This document shows positions 1 to 7,724 of a stretch of 34,710 bases of DNA, piece by piece. The notes beneath the pieces are model-generated. The model saw only the letters and a list, made by a program, of their open reading frames with translations. It did no database searches and had not been told where the DNA came from. This stretch comes from Novosphingobium sp. Lineage in GTDB: Bacteria; Pseudomonadota; Alphaproteobacteria; Sphingomonadales; Sphingomonadaceae. A program made the position numbers and the translations under genes. Every line of letters starts with the position of its first letter. The stretch's first letter is position 1. Where the stretch lies: positions 1 through 34,710 of the forward strand of contig DAICYJ010000048.1 of NCBI GenBank assembly GCA_027311705.1, written 5' to 3'.

Positions 1-102
1 CGTTCTGCAGGCGCGCCGTGGCGACGCATTCAGGCTTTCGGTGGCACGTTAACCAAAATTTGAGGGAGTTCTGCGATTCCGGGCTGTGAAACCGCATGGC
101 TT

Positions 103-109
103 CGAGGGG
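103..109 (+). promoter_or_regulatory. Shine-Dalgarno that decides the parA start
   Basis: GAGGGGG lies 7 bases before an in-frame TTG at 117, ideal spacing. The upstream ATG at 96 has no purine-rich sequence at a usable distance; the GAGGGAG at 62-68 is about 27 bases away. I therefore prefer the TTG start, which gives a protein beginning MRVLALASQKGG, with the P-loop lysine at residue 10 as is usual in short ParA proteins. Confidence 0.6.
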
Positions 110-116
110 GTTTATT

Positions 117-848
117 TTGCGCGTACTGGCATTGGCATCGCAAAAAGGAGGGTCCGGCAAGACGACCTTGTCCGGCCACCTTGCTGTTCAGGCGCAACGC
201 GCCGGGGCCGGTCCGGTCGTCCTGATCGACATCGACCCGCAAGGTTCGCTGTCCGACTGGTGGAACGAGCGTGAGGCTGAATACCCGGCTTTCGCCCAGA
301 CAACGGTCGCACAGCTTGCCAGCGATCTCATCGTTCTGCGCCAGCAGGGCTTCAAGCTGGCGGTGATCGATACGCCGCCCGCCATCACCATGGCCATCCA
401 GTCGGTGATCTCGGTCGCCGAACTTATCGTGGTGCCGACGCGCCCCAGCCCGCACGATCTGCGCGCCGTGGGCGCCACTGTCGATCTGTGCGAACGCGCG
501 GGCAAGCCTTTGATCTTCGTTGTGAATGCCGCCACCCCCAAGGCCCGCATCACATCCGAAGCTGCTGTCGCGCTTAGCCAGCATGGCACCGTCGCCCCGG
601 TCACGCTGCACCACCGCACCGATTTCGCGGCCTCGATGATCGATGGACGCACGGTCATGGAAGTCGATCCTTCGGGCAAATCTGCCGCCGAAGTGACCGC
701 GTTGTGGACCTACATTTCGGAACGGCTGGAAAAGAACTTCCGCCGCACGGTGTTTGCCGTGCCGCAGCAGTCCATTCCTTCTGCGCCGATGGGCGGCGCA
801 GCCCGGCCGATGGGCGGGGGCTTCGGCCGCCGCGTCGTCGGTTCGTGA
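117..848 (+). CDS. ParA/MinD-type Walker ATPase
   Basis: The protein is 243 residues from the preferred TTG start (250 if the ATG at 96 is used). It carries a deviant Walker A motif KGGSGKTT at residues 10-17, a Walker A' segment LIDIDPQGS near 36-44, and a Walker B-like LAVIDTPP with Asp85. Families with this set are ATP-dependent dimers that bind DNA or polar landmarks and position a partner cargo. The last 30 residues are unusual, rich in Gly, Met, Pro and Arg (PMGGAARPMGGGFGRR), and lie beyond the ATPase fold. The next gene encodes a ribbon-helix-helix protein and the third a TPR/SPOR lipoprotein, spaced as one operon. This resembles the ParA plus small-DNA-binding-partner arrangement of segregation modules. 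TPR proteins of Tad pilus loci have a similar layout, so a role in placing an envelope machine is equally possible. ATPase identity is firm; the cargo is unknown. Confidence 0.9.
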   Translation: MRVLALASQKGGSGKTTLSGHLAVQAQRAGAGPVVLIDIDPQGSLSDWWNEREAEYPAFAQTTVAQLASDLIVLRQQGFKLAVIDTPPAITMAIQSVISVAELIVVPTRPSPHDLRAVGATVDLCERAGKPLIFVVNAATPKARITSEAAVALSQHGTVAPVTLHHRTDFAASMIDGRTVMEVDPSGKSAAEVTALWTYISERLEKNFRRTVFAVPQQSIPSAPMGGAARPMGGGFGRRVVGS

Positions 849-864
849 GCGGGAGGCGATGCAC

Positions 865-1413
865 ATGAGCGAAGCCAAATCCTTTGCCTCGCTGAGCCCC
901 AGCCTGCTTGCCCGCAAGGGTGCGGCTCGCCCGGCGATGCGTCCACAACTCGCGCCGCTGACGTTCGAGGAAGCGAATCCCGCCGGTTTCGACGCGGGCT
1001 TCGATGACCAGAATGCACTCGGCTGGAATGACATGGGCGACGATGACGTGGTGCCGGCTGTAGCCCTCGCGCCCGTCGACGAGCCTGCGAACTCCATCCC
1101 GCGCACGCAGCCCGAAGTGCTGCGCCAGATCGAAACGCTGGCCACCGCGATCAACGGGAAGGCCGCGCCGCGCGAAGCCGCGCCGCTTTCTGCCGGCATG
1201 ATCAAGATGCCGCGCCGCAATGGTTCTGCGCTGGAGGAAGGCCGCAAGGCGGCCTTTACGCTGCGCCTCGATGCCGAACGTCATTTCCGACTTCGACTTG
1301 CCTGCACGCTGGAAAATCGCAGCGCGCAGCAGGTGGTCGTGCAGGCGCTCGACGCCTTTCTTGAATCCATGCCCGGCCTCGACAGCCTGGCGCGCCGCGC
1401 GCGGCAATCGTGA
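865..1413 (+). CDS. Protein with C-terminal ribbon-helix-helix-like domain, ParA partner candidate
   Basis: The protein has 182 residues. Two in-frame ATGs lie after GGGAGG (851-856): 859 is only 2 bases away and 865 is 8 bases away, so 865 is chosen. Residues 1-125 look low in complexity and probably disordered. Residues 128-169 read as a basic strand (AAFTLRLDAERH) followed by two helices (FRLRLACTLENRSAQQ, VVVQALDAFLES). That strand-helix-helix pattern matches ribbon-helix-helix DNA-binding domains of the Arc/CopG/ParG type. ParA proteins in several plasmid systems work with small RHH proteins whose flexible N-terminus stimulates the ATPase, and this gene has that architecture. Its stop overlaps a GTG (GTGA, 1410-1413) that opens the next reading frame, suggesting coupling. 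DNA binding is inferred, not shown. Confidence 0.72.
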   Translation: MSEAKSFASLSPSLLARKGAARPAMRPQLAPLTFEEANPAGFDAGFDDQNALGWNDMGDDDVVPAVALAPVDEPANSIPRTQPEVLRQIETLATAINGKAAPREAAPLSAGMIKMPRRNGSALEEGRKAAFTLRLDAERHFRLRLACTLENRSAQQVVVQALDAFLESMPGLDSLARRARQS

Positions 1414-1439
1414 AACCGTTCTCGCTGGGAAACCGAGCC

Positions 1440-2825
1440 ATGACGAACCAAGTCTTGAAGAACCTGTCCGGCTTCACTTCGCTGCGGTCAGTGCGCTTCT
1501 GCCTTTCGACCGCGCTGGCCGCCGGCCTGCTGGCAGGCTGCAGCGCCAACGGGCCGCATCCGGGCAAGTTTGCTTCAGGGGCGCAATCCGCGATGGATGG
1601 TGGCGACAGCACCAAGGCGGTCGCACTGGCTGAACAGGCGGTGCAGGCCGATCCGCGCAATGCCGCGTTCCGGCTTCTGCTGGGCAATGCTTATCTGCGC
1701 GCGGGCCGGTTCGAATCGGCGCATCAGAGCTATAACGACGCAATGGATCTGGGCGAGGACGGCGGCAAGGCCGCGCTCAGCCTGGCATTGGCAGATATCG
1801 CGATGGGCAAGCTGCCCGAGGCGGTGGACACGCTGAACACCTACCGCGACAGCATTCCCGCCGCCGATTTCGGGCTGGCGATGGCGATGGCGGGCCAGAC
1901 CGGGCAGGGCGTGACCGTGCTGGTCGATGCGCTCCGCCGCGGTGAAAATACGCCGAAGATCCGCCAGAACCTGGCCTTCGCCTATGCACTTTCGGGCAGC
2001 TGGCGCGAAGCGCAGATCATGGCCGCGCAGGATGTTCCGGCCGATCAGTTGAACGCCCGCCTGCAGGATTGGGCCGCGATGGGCAAACCGGAGGATGTGC
2101 GCCTGCGTGTTGCCTCGCTGCTGGGCGTGCCGCTGCGTGGCGACGATGGCCAGCCGGCCGCACTGGCGCTGACAAATTCAACGGCGCCGGAACAACTTAG
2201 TGCAGATACTGCGATAAAGGCGGATGCACTGGCGGCCGCTGCGCAGGCGCTTGCCAAGGCGGCGATCGAGGAACTGCCGGCGGCGGATGCTGCTGCTTCC
2301 GCACCGGCACCGGCCCTTGCAGACGCTTCGTCGGTACCGGCTGAGACCCAGCTGGCCGCGATCGACATGCCGCCTTCCAGCGCTGCCGCTCTGGCTCCGA
2401 CTGCACCCCAGCTGGCACCCACGCCACAGGAAATTGCCCTCGCCCGCCAGCCTTACCGCGTTGTTGGTGCCCGTTCCGTGCGGCGGGCGGCGAATGTCGT
2501 TGCGGCGCCAGTGGCCCCCGCGACGGGTGGCTCGCACGTTGTTCAGCTCGGTTCGTTCCGTTCGTCCGAAGGTGCCCAGCGGGCTTGGCGGCATTATACC
2601 AAACGCGCGCCTTCGCTGAACGGCCATTCCCGTCTGATAACGCAAGTAACTGTAAACGGTATGCAATTCTGGCGCGTGCAGGCTGCCGGCTTTGGCGGTT
2701 ATGCCAACGCGCGGTCGATGTGCGGTTCGGTCAAATCGCGCGGCGGGGCTTGCCTGGTAATGGCGGCACCGCAGGGAATTTCGCCGCAGGGCCGCCCGGC
2801 GGACGCCCGTTTCGCCCGGCGCTGA
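1440..2825 (+). CDS. TPR and SPOR domain lipoprotein (TadD-like)
   Basis: The protein has 461 residues from the ATG. An alternative GTG at 1410 overlaps the preceding stop but lacks a ribosome-binding site. A lipoprotein signal ends in the lipobox LLAGC with Cys34. Residues about 50-215 form TPR-like helical pairs (AVQADPRNAAFRLLLGNAYL and similar). An Ala/Pro-rich linker follows to about residue 360. A SPOR domain occupies about 362-440 (HVVQLGSFRSSEGAQRAW ... FWRVQAAGF). SPOR domains bind denuded glycan strands of septal peptidoglycan, and the lipobox places the protein on a periplasmic membrane face. It follows the ParA and RHH genes in one transcription unit, linking a cytoplasmic positioning ATPase to a peptidoglycan-binding lipoprotein. 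A Tad/Flp pilus accessory role is plausible because TadD is a TPR lipoprotein, but no other tad gene is visible. Confidence 0.85.
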   Translation: MTNQVLKNLSGFTSLRSVRFCLSTALAAGLLAGCSANGPHPGKFASGAQSAMDGGDSTKAVALAEQAVQADPRNAAFRLLLGNAYLRAGRFESAHQSYNDAMDLGEDGGKAALSLALADIAMGKLPEAVDTLNTYRDSIPAADFGLAMAMAGQTGQGVTVLVDALRRGENTPKIRQNLAFAYALSGSWREAQIMAAQDVPADQLNARLQDWAAMGKPEDVRLRVASLLGVPLRGDDGQPAALALTNSTAPEQLSADTAIKADALAAAAQALAKAAIEELPAADAAASAPAPALADASSVPAETQLAAIDMPPSSAAALAPTAPQLAPTPQEIALARQPYRVVGARSVRRAANVVAAPVAPATGGSHVVQLGSFRSSEGAQRAWRHYTKRAPSLNGHSRLITQVTVNGMQFWRVQAAGFGGYANARSMCGSVKSRGGACLVMAAPQGISPQGRPADARFARR

Positions 2826-2856
2826 ACGACACCTAAAAGCACCTAACGACACCTAA
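2825..2856 (+). repeat. Short tandem duplication after the ParA operon
   Basis: AACGACACCTAA occurs at 2825-2836 and again at 2845-2856, a period of 20 bases with an extra CACCTAA in between. It begins on the stop codon of the SPOR lipoprotein gene and sits directly before the terminator hairpin. It looks like replication slippage; no function is evident. Confidence 0.8.
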
Positions 2857-2858
2857 GC

Positions 2859-2887
2859 GGGCCTGGCAGCGATGCCGGGCCCATTTT
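2859..2887 (+). terminator. Rho-independent terminator of the parA operon
   Basis: GGGCCTGGCA (2859-2868) pairs with TGCCGGGCCC (2873-2882), with one G-T pair and a GCGA loop, followed by ATTTTC. Only the + strand has the T-run, so it serves the rightward ParA/RHH/SPOR unit and separates it from the convergent pyr genes. Confidence 0.75.
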
Positions 2888-2897
2888 CGCGCCTGTT

Positions 2898-4127
2898 TCA
2901 ATCGATCCGGGTACCGCCCTTGAACAGCGCGGTGACACGGCCCTCGACCGGACGGCGATCGAACGGAGTGTTGCCCGCCGCCGCCGCCATCTTGTCGGAA
3001 TTGACGATCCACGGTCGGTGCGGATCGATCAGCGCGATGTCGGCTTCAGCACCCACTTCCAGTTTGCCCGCCGCCACGCCGAGCAGGCTGGCGGGTTTGC
3101 CGGCCAGCAAGGCGAACGCGCGGGCCATGTCGATGTGGCCATCGCGGACGAGGGTGAGCGTGAGCGGCAGGAGCGTTTCCGCGCCGGCCATGCCGGGTTC
3201 CGCATCGGCGAAGGGTAGGCGCTTGTCTTCGGGGCCGCGCGGATCGTGGCCCGAAGAAATGACGTCGATCGTGCCATCGGCGATCGCGGCGATCACGGCC
3301 TTGCGATCATCGTCGCAGCGCAGCGGCGGCGACATGCGACAGAAGGTGCGGAAATCGACGAGTTCGAGGTCCGACAGCATGAAGTGCGCCGGGGTGACGC
3401 CGGCGGTGATGCGAATGCCCCTGGCCTTGGCGGCGCGGACCAGATCGAGCGCGCGGGCAGTCGTCACCTGGCGGAAATGGACCTGTGCGCCGGTTGCTTC
3501 GGCCAGCGTTATGTCGCGGGCGACGGCGAGGGCTTCGGCTTCGGCGGGGGCGCTGGGCAATCCCAGCCGGGTGGCCATCTCGCCCGCCGTGGCGACGGCA
3601 TTGCCCGCGATCCCGGCATCTTCGGCGTGGGTGACGACCACCAGATCGAGCATGGCGCAATAAGACAGCAGGCGCATCATGACGCCCGAATCGCCGATCC
3701 AGCGACGGCCGGTGGAAACCGCACGCGCGCCGGCATCGCGCATCAATGCCAGTTCGGCCAGTTCGCGGCCTTCGAGGCCCCGAGTCGCGGCGGCGAGGGG
3801 GTGGACCCACATGTCGGGCTTTCCACTTTGCGCGGCGAAGCGGATGCGGGCCGGGTGATCGAGCGGCGGGCCCTGATCGGGCATCAGCGCGGCGCGGGTG
3901 ATGCCGCCGAAATGGAAGGCGGGCTTGTCGACCGCGAACACGCCCAGATCGACGAGGCCGGGCGCGACCAGCGCGCCTCGGGCATCGACCACTTCGTCGC
4001 CATCCTGCGGTGCCACGTCGCCGAGCGCGACGATGCGGCCATTTTCGCAGCGGATCGTGCCGGGGGAGGGTTCGCCGTGCGGCAGGACCAGCCGTCCGCC
4101 GGTGATGGTGAGGGGGCGGGGAATCAT
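2898..4127 (-). CDS. pyrC': Non-catalytic dihydroorotase-like subunit PyrC'
   Basis: The protein has 409 residues with the amidohydrolase fold of type I dihydroorotases: an N-terminal beta segment, GLVDLGVF at 57-64, [12 protein letters not shown] late, and a C-terminal [24 protein letters not shown]. Active enzymes carry an HxH metal pair after the GLVD strand; here it is G62-V-F64. The conserved THAED histidine is kept. The His of the HVST motif is Gln (VHFRQVTT), and the catalytic TDHAPH is SGHDPRG. It should therefore not bind the binuclear zinc centre or hydrolyse dihydroorotate. In Pseudomonas and relatives such a dead DHOase assembles with ATCase and is needed for its activity, and this gene's ATG overlaps the pyrB stop (ATGA, 4124-4127), fitting stoichiometric co-expression. 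A true PyrC is expected elsewhere in the genome. Confidence 0.9.
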   Translation of the reverse strand: MIPRPLTITGGRLVLPHGEPSPGTIRCENGRIVALGDVAPQDGDEVVDARGALVAPGLVDLGVFAVDKPAFHFGGITRAALMPDQGPPLDHPARIRFAAQSGKPDMWVHPLAAATRGLEGRELAELALMRDAGARAVSTGRRWIGDSGVMMRLLSYCAMLDLVVVTHAEDAGIAGNAVATAGEMATRLGLPSAPAEAEALAVARDITLAEATGAQVHFRQVTTARALDLVRAAKARGIRITAGVTPAHFMLSDLELVDFRTFCRMSPPLRCDDDRKAVIAAIADGTIDVISSGHDPRGPEDKRLPFADAEPGMAGAETLLPLTLTLVRDGHIDMARAFALLAGKPASLLGVAAGKLEVGAEADIALIDPHRPWIVNSDKMAAAAGNTPFDRRPVEGRVTALFKGGTRID

Positions 4128-5179
4128 GCCGCGCCTCCCGCCCCAAAGCCATCTGAGTCGGCCCAGCCCGGCACACCGCGCGCGCGGCGGGTGAGCACTT
4201 CAAGGCAGGCCATGCGGATGGCGACGCCGCTTTCGACCTGCCGGGTGATCAGGCTGCGGGTCGGGTGATCGGCGACGGTACTGTCGATCTCTATGCCCCG
4301 GTTCATCGGGCCGGGGTGCATGACCAGCGCATCGGGTTCGGCCTTGGCCAGCCGATCGAGCGTGAGACCGTAGAGGTGGCGGTACTCGCGGGGGCTGGGG
4401 ATGAACTGGCCCTCCATGCGTTCCTGCTGCAGCCGCAGCATCATGACGACGTTGGCCCCTTTGAGCGCAGCATTGAAATCATGAAACGGCCGAACGCCCA
4501 TCGCTTCGATGCCGGACGGCATCAGCGCGGGCGGGGCGCAGACGCTGATATCGACGCCCAGCGCGGTAAGGCACAGGATGTTCGAGCGCGCGACCCGGCT
4601 GTGCAGCAGATCGCCGCAGATTGTCACTTTCAGCCCGTTTAGGTCGCTGCCGGGCGCAAGGCCCAGCGCGTGGCGGATGGTCAGCGCATCGAGCAGCGCC
4701 TGCGTGGGGTGTTCGTGCTGGCCATCGCCCGCGTTGAGCACCGGGCAATCGACCTTTTCCGCGATCAGACGCACCGCACCCGAACTCGCGTGGCGGATCA
4801 CGATGGCATCGGCGTGCATGGCGTTCAGCGTCATCGCCGTGTCGATCAGCGTTTCGCCCTTTTTCACGCTGCTGGTGGCGGCGTGCATGTTCACCACGTC
4901 TGCCCCCAGCCGCTTGCCCGCGATCTCGAACGACAGCAGCGTGCGGGTGGAGTTCTCGAAAAAGGCGTTGATGATGGTCAGGCCGGACAGCACTTCGGCG
5001 CGCTTTTGCGGCTGGCGGTTGAGCGCGACCCACTGTTCGGCCTCATCCAGCAGATAGAGAATCTCGTGCCGGGCGAGGTGGGCGATACCCGTCAGGTCGC
5101 GGTGCGGAAACGCCAGCGCGCCGGCGGGATAGCGTGCGCTGATAGCGTTGCTGGTCGGGGTGGGGATCGATGGTTGCAT
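4124..5179 (-). CDS. pyrB: Aspartate carbamoyltransferase catalytic subunit
   Basis: This is a 351-residue enzyme of pyrimidine synthesis that joins carbamoyl phosphate and aspartate. Visible motifs are the carbamoyl-phosphate loop [13 protein letters not shown], the SSVKKGETL lysine loop, [28 protein letters not shown], and the aspartate-binding [13 protein letters not shown]. It has about 30 residues before the first conserved segment ([10 protein letters not shown]), an N-terminal extension of the kind that contacts the DHOase-like partner in class A ATCases. The reading frame stays open far upstream on this strand, but that part is antisense to sppA, so I start at the ATG at 5179. No strong ribosome-binding site is seen there. 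It is divergent from sppA, with 84 bases between start codons, and is translationally coupled to pyrC'. Confidence 0.95.
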   Translation of the reverse strand: MQPSIPTPTSNAISARYPAGALAFPHRDLTGIAHLARHEILYLLDEAEQWVALNRQPQKRAEVLSGLTIINAFFENSTRTLLSFEIAGKRLGADVVNMHAATSSVKKGETLIDTAMTLNAMHADAIVIRHASSGAVRLIAEKVDCPVLNAGDGQHEHPTQALLDALTIRHALGLAPGSDLNGLKVTICGDLLHSRVARSNILCLTALGVDISVCAPPALMPSGIEAMGVRPFHDFNAALKGANVVMMLRLQQERMEGQFIPSPREYRHLYGLTLDRLAKAEPDALVMHPGPMNRGIEIDSTVADHPTRSLITRQVESGVAIRMACLEVLTRRARGVPGWADSDGFGAGGAA

Positions 5180-5263
5180 CGAAGACCACGCGTTAGGCCG
5201 CCCTTTGCGCTCTGCCAAGTCTTTCGGCTGGCACAATGGAGCCCGCGTCCATAGATATCCCCC

Positions 5264-7141
5264 ATGAACTTTGCTCGCTCGGTCTGGAAGATCCTCGTCG
5301 CCATCAAGGACGGGATGGTCATGCTCCTCCTCCTCCTGTTTTTCTGGGCCATTTACGCCCTGCTCACGCTGCGGCCCGCGCCGGGCATGGTGCGCGATGG
5401 CGCGCTGTACCTGCCCATTGATGGCCCGGTGGTGGAGGAAAAGACCCGTATCCAACCGACAGCGCTGCTGCTTTCGGGCAGCCGTCCGCAAAAGGAATAT
5501 CAGGAGCGCGATCTGGTGCGCGCGATCACGGCGGCGGCGAGCGATAGCCGGATCAAGGCGGTGGTGATCGACCTCGAAAAGTTCGGCGGCGGCCGCCAGG
5601 TGGCGCTGGCCAACATCGGCGCGGCGATGGACAAGGTGCGCGCGGCGAAAAAGCCCGTGCTGGTGCGCGCCACGTTCTATCAGGATGGCGGCATGTTGCT
5701 GGCCGCGCACGCCAGCGAGGCGTGGGTCGATCCCATCGGCGGCGTCGCCATCGCCGGGCCGGGCGGCACATCGCTGTATTACAAGGCGCTGCTCGACCGG
5801 CTGAAGGTGAAGGCCCACGTGTTCAAGGTGGGCACGTACAAAAGCGCGGTCGAACCGTTCATCCGCGAAAATGCCTCGCCCGAATCGAAGGAAGCGCTGA
5901 GCGCGGTTTATGCTGCGCTGTGGGATAACTGGCAGGCCGATGTGAAGAAGGCGCGGCCCAAGGCGGACCTGACGCTGGCGACCGGCGATCCGGTGAAGTG
6001 GCTGGAGCAATCCGGCGGCGATGCGGCGCAGGCGGCAGTGAAGGCGGGGCTGATCGACAAGGTGGGTGACCGCACCGACTTCGCCAAGCGCGTGGCGGCA
6101 CTGGTCGGCGCGGACCCCGCCGGGCCGGATGGGGCGTTCGTGCACACGAAGATCGGCCCCTATCTGGCGGACCGGAGCGAACCGACCGCGGGCAAGGCCA
6201 TCGCCGTCGTGACCATTGCTGGCGATATCGTGGACGGCGAGGCCGGACCGGGAGCGGCGGGCGGCGACCGCATTGCCGGGCTGATCGACAAGGCGGCGAG
6301 CAGCGGAGATTATGCCGCGATGGTGGTGCGGGTCGATTCGCCGGGCGGATCGGTGCTGGCCTCCGAACGCATCCGCGCCGCGATAGATCGGGTGAAGGCC
6401 AAGGGCCTGCCGGTGGCTGTTTCGATGGGCAGCCTGGCCGCGAGCGGCGGATATTGGGTCTCCACTCCCGCGCAGCGCATCTTTGCCGAACCCGCGACGA
6501 TCACCGGTTCCATCGGCATTTTCGCGATCATCCCGACGTTTGAAGAGGCGCTGGCCAAGGTCGGCGTGACCACCGACGGCGTGCGCACCACCCCGCTATC
6601 GGGCCAGCCCGACGTCATCGGCGGGTTGAGCCCGCAAGTGGAAGCGGTGACGCAGAGCCAGATCGAATCGAACTATGCGCGGTTCCTGTCGCTGGTGGCG
6701 GCTTCGCGGCACAAGACGCCGCAGGATATCGACAAGATCGCGCAAGGGCGCATCTGGGATGGCGGCACCGCGCGGCAGATCGGGCTGGTCGACCAGTTCG
6801 GCGGGCTGGACGATGCGCTGGCATGGGCGGCGAACGCGGCCAAGGTGAAGGAATGGCACCCGGTGTTTCTGGGCGCTGCAAACGATCCTTTCGAAAGCCT
6901 TCTGGAGCAGATGGCAGGGACCGATTCGGATCAGGGCGACGCGACGGCGGGCGACTTCGCTTCGCTGGTGGCGCTGCGCCAATCGGCGCTGGCGGACCGG
7001 CTGGGTGCGGACCTTTCGCGCCTGCTGGGCGGGCAGGGCGCGCAGGCTTATTGCATGGAATGCGCCGGAGTTGCCGAACGGCCTGTGGCGAAGGGCGAGG
7101 GGCGTGGCTGGCTGGCGGTGCTGGCGAAACTGATTGGATGA
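5264..7141 (+). CDS. sppA: Signal peptide peptidase SppA, long (67K) form
   Basis: The protein has 625 residues, close to the duplicated-domain 67K type rather than the short form. A membrane anchor is at about residues 18-37 ([18 protein letters not shown]). The catalytic dyad is readable: Lys193 in [10 protein letters not shown] of the N-terminal half and Ser394 in AASGGYWVS of the C-terminal half, the arrangement known from E. coli. It cleaves leftover signal peptides in the inner membrane, with the active site facing the periplasm. The start has only a weak ribosome-binding site (TCCCCCATG), and the next in-frame ATG falls inside the anchor, so 5264 is kept. It is a single gene followed by a palindromic element that may end transcription. 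Confidence 0.95.
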   Translation: MNFARSVWKILVAIKDGMVMLLLLLFFWAIYALLTLRPAPGMVRDGALYLPIDGPVVEEKTRIQPTALLLSGSRPQKEYQERDLVRAITAAASDSRIKAVVIDLEKFGGGRQVALANIGAAMDKVRAAKKPVLVRATFYQDGGMLLAAHASEAWVDPIGGVAIAGPGGTSLYYKALLDRLKVKAHVFKVGTYKSAVEPFIRENASPESKEALSAVYAALWDNWQADVKKARPKADLTLATGDPVKWLEQSGGDAAQAAVKAGLIDKVGDRTDFAKRVAALVGADPAGPDGAFVHTKIGPYLADRSEPTAGKAIAVVTIAGDIVDGEAGPGAAGGDRIAGLIDKAASSGDYAAMVVRVDSPGGSVLASERIRAAIDRVKAKGLPVAVSMGSLAASGGYWVSTPAQRIFAEPATITGSIGIFAIIPTFEEALAKVGVTTDGVRTTPLSGQPDVIGGLSPQVEAVTQSQIESNYARFLSLVAASRHKTPQDIDKIAQGRIWDGGTARQIGLVDQFGGLDDALAWAANAAKVKEWHPVFLGAANDPFESLLEQMAGTDSDQGDATAGDFASLVALRQSALADRLGADLSRLLGGQGAQAYCMECAGVAERPVAKGEGRGWLAVLAKLIG

Positions 7142-7174
7142 GGGCGAAGGCCAAGTTCGTGGCTCTAAAAACAC

Positions 7175-7256
7175 CCCTGCTCCCCCGCGCAGGCGGGGGC
7201 CTCAGGCGGTATTGCGCTTGCCGGGCCGAGGCCCCCGCCTACGCGGGGGAGCAGGG
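7175..7256. repeat. REP-like double palindrome downstream of sppA
   Basis: Two arms, 7175-7203 and 7228-7256, are inverted copies differing at one base near the middle (...CGCGCAGG... against ...CCTACGCG...). Each arm is itself a hairpin built on CCCCCGC and GCGGGGG. The 24 bases between are unrelated. A pair of inverted palindromic units after a stop codon is the layout of REP/BIME elements. I recall similar GCGGGGGCC units between genes in sphingomonads, but the genomic copy number cannot be seen here. As RNA it would form a very stable stem that could end or protect the sppA message. Confidence 0.8.
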
Positions 7257-7267
7257 CTGATGAGTAG

Positions 7268-7447
7268 TCAATTCAGCGGCGGCGGAGTCTCCTGCGGACT
7301 GCCGGGATCGATCGTATCCGGGAAATCGGGCGGCACTTCGGATGGCTGGTTGCCGGGCTCGTTCAGGGGTTCGGGCTGCACCGGAACTTCGCTGGGGCTT
7401 TGCGGATCAATGCGGTCGGGCGGCGGGGGTTCGGGGGTCGTGGCCAT
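7268..7447 (-). CDS. 59-residue proline-rich hypothetical protein
   Basis: This small gene starts at the ATG at 7447, after AAAGGA at 6-base spacing, and stops at TGA 7268-7270. The protein begins MATTPEPPPPDRIDPQSP and ends SPQETPPPLN. About a third of residues are proline and many others are Glu, Asp, Gln or Ser, with no Cys, His or aromatic residue except one Phe, so it is acidic and probably unfolded. Two internal phrases (RIDPQSPSEVP and TIDPGSPQETP) look like a short duplication. I recall similar unnamed proteins in alphaproteobacteria, but no function is known to me. Codon choice is GC-rich at the third position like its neighbours. It lies alone between the sppA palindrome and the tRNA gene. 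Confidence 0.6.
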   Translation of the reverse strand: MATTPEPPPPDRIDPQSPSEVPVQPEPLNEPGNQPSEVPPDFPDTIDPGSPQETPPPLN

Positions 7448-7522
7448 AATGGTTCCTTTGCGGTGGATCGGGCTTTCAACGGGTCACATCGCATGGCGGT
7501 TCCGGCCCGGCTTGCGGACACT

Positions 7523-7551
7523 TGCCCTTTTCCTGTCGCTGCGATAGGGGC
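7523..7551 (+). promoter_or_regulatory. Possible promoter for tRNA-Leu
   Basis: TTGCCC at 7523-7528 and TAGGGG at 7546-7551 are spaced by 17 bases and end 21 bases before the mature tRNA. The -35 half is reasonable for a sigma-70 type promoter; the -10 half is a poor match, so this is only a candidate. Confidence 0.3.
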
Positions 7552-7572
7552 ACCGCTCGCTTTTCGCCGGAT

Positions 7573-7657
7573 GCGGGCGTGGCGGAACTGGTAGACGCAG
7601 CAGGTTTAGGTCCTGCCATCGCAAGATGTGGGGGTTCGAGTCCCTTCGCCCGCACCA
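7573..7657 (+). tRNA. tRNA-Leu (anticodon UAG)
   Basis: An 85-base class II tRNA. The acceptor GCGGGCG (7573-7579) pairs with CGCCCGC (7647-7653), followed by discriminator A and an encoded CCA (7655-7657). The anticodon arm is GCAGG-TTTAGGT-CCTGC with TAG at 7607-7609. The T arm contains GTTCGAGTC. A long variable arm (about ATCGCAAGATGT) is as expected for leucine. It reads CUN codons. The trigger factor gene starts 67 bases downstream on the same strand and may be cotranscribed. Confidence 0.97.
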
Positions 7658-7724
7658 GAGCCGTCCGGCCGGCTCCGATACAAGAAGTGGCGTGGCAACG
7701 TCATACCAGAAAGTTGGATCACTG

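Noticed and set aside
30..1247. Long open frame on the - strand opposite the ParA and RHH genes
   Set aside because: It reads as low-complexity Arg/Gly/His, a shadow typical of GC-rich coding DNA. The + strand shows intact Walker motifs and ribosome-binding sites.
5225..5240. Possible sigma-54 promoter (CTGGCAC) before sppA
   Set aside because: The -12 element TTGCA is missing at the required distance.
5180..6145. In-frame upstream extension of pyrB over 320 codons
   Set aside because: It is antisense to the sppA N-terminal half and has no ATCase-like content. The enzyme's normal length starts at 5179.
7175..7256. CRISPR-like repeat after sppA
   Set aside because: Only two units exist, in inverted orientation, with no spacers or cas genes. 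REP-type is the better reading.
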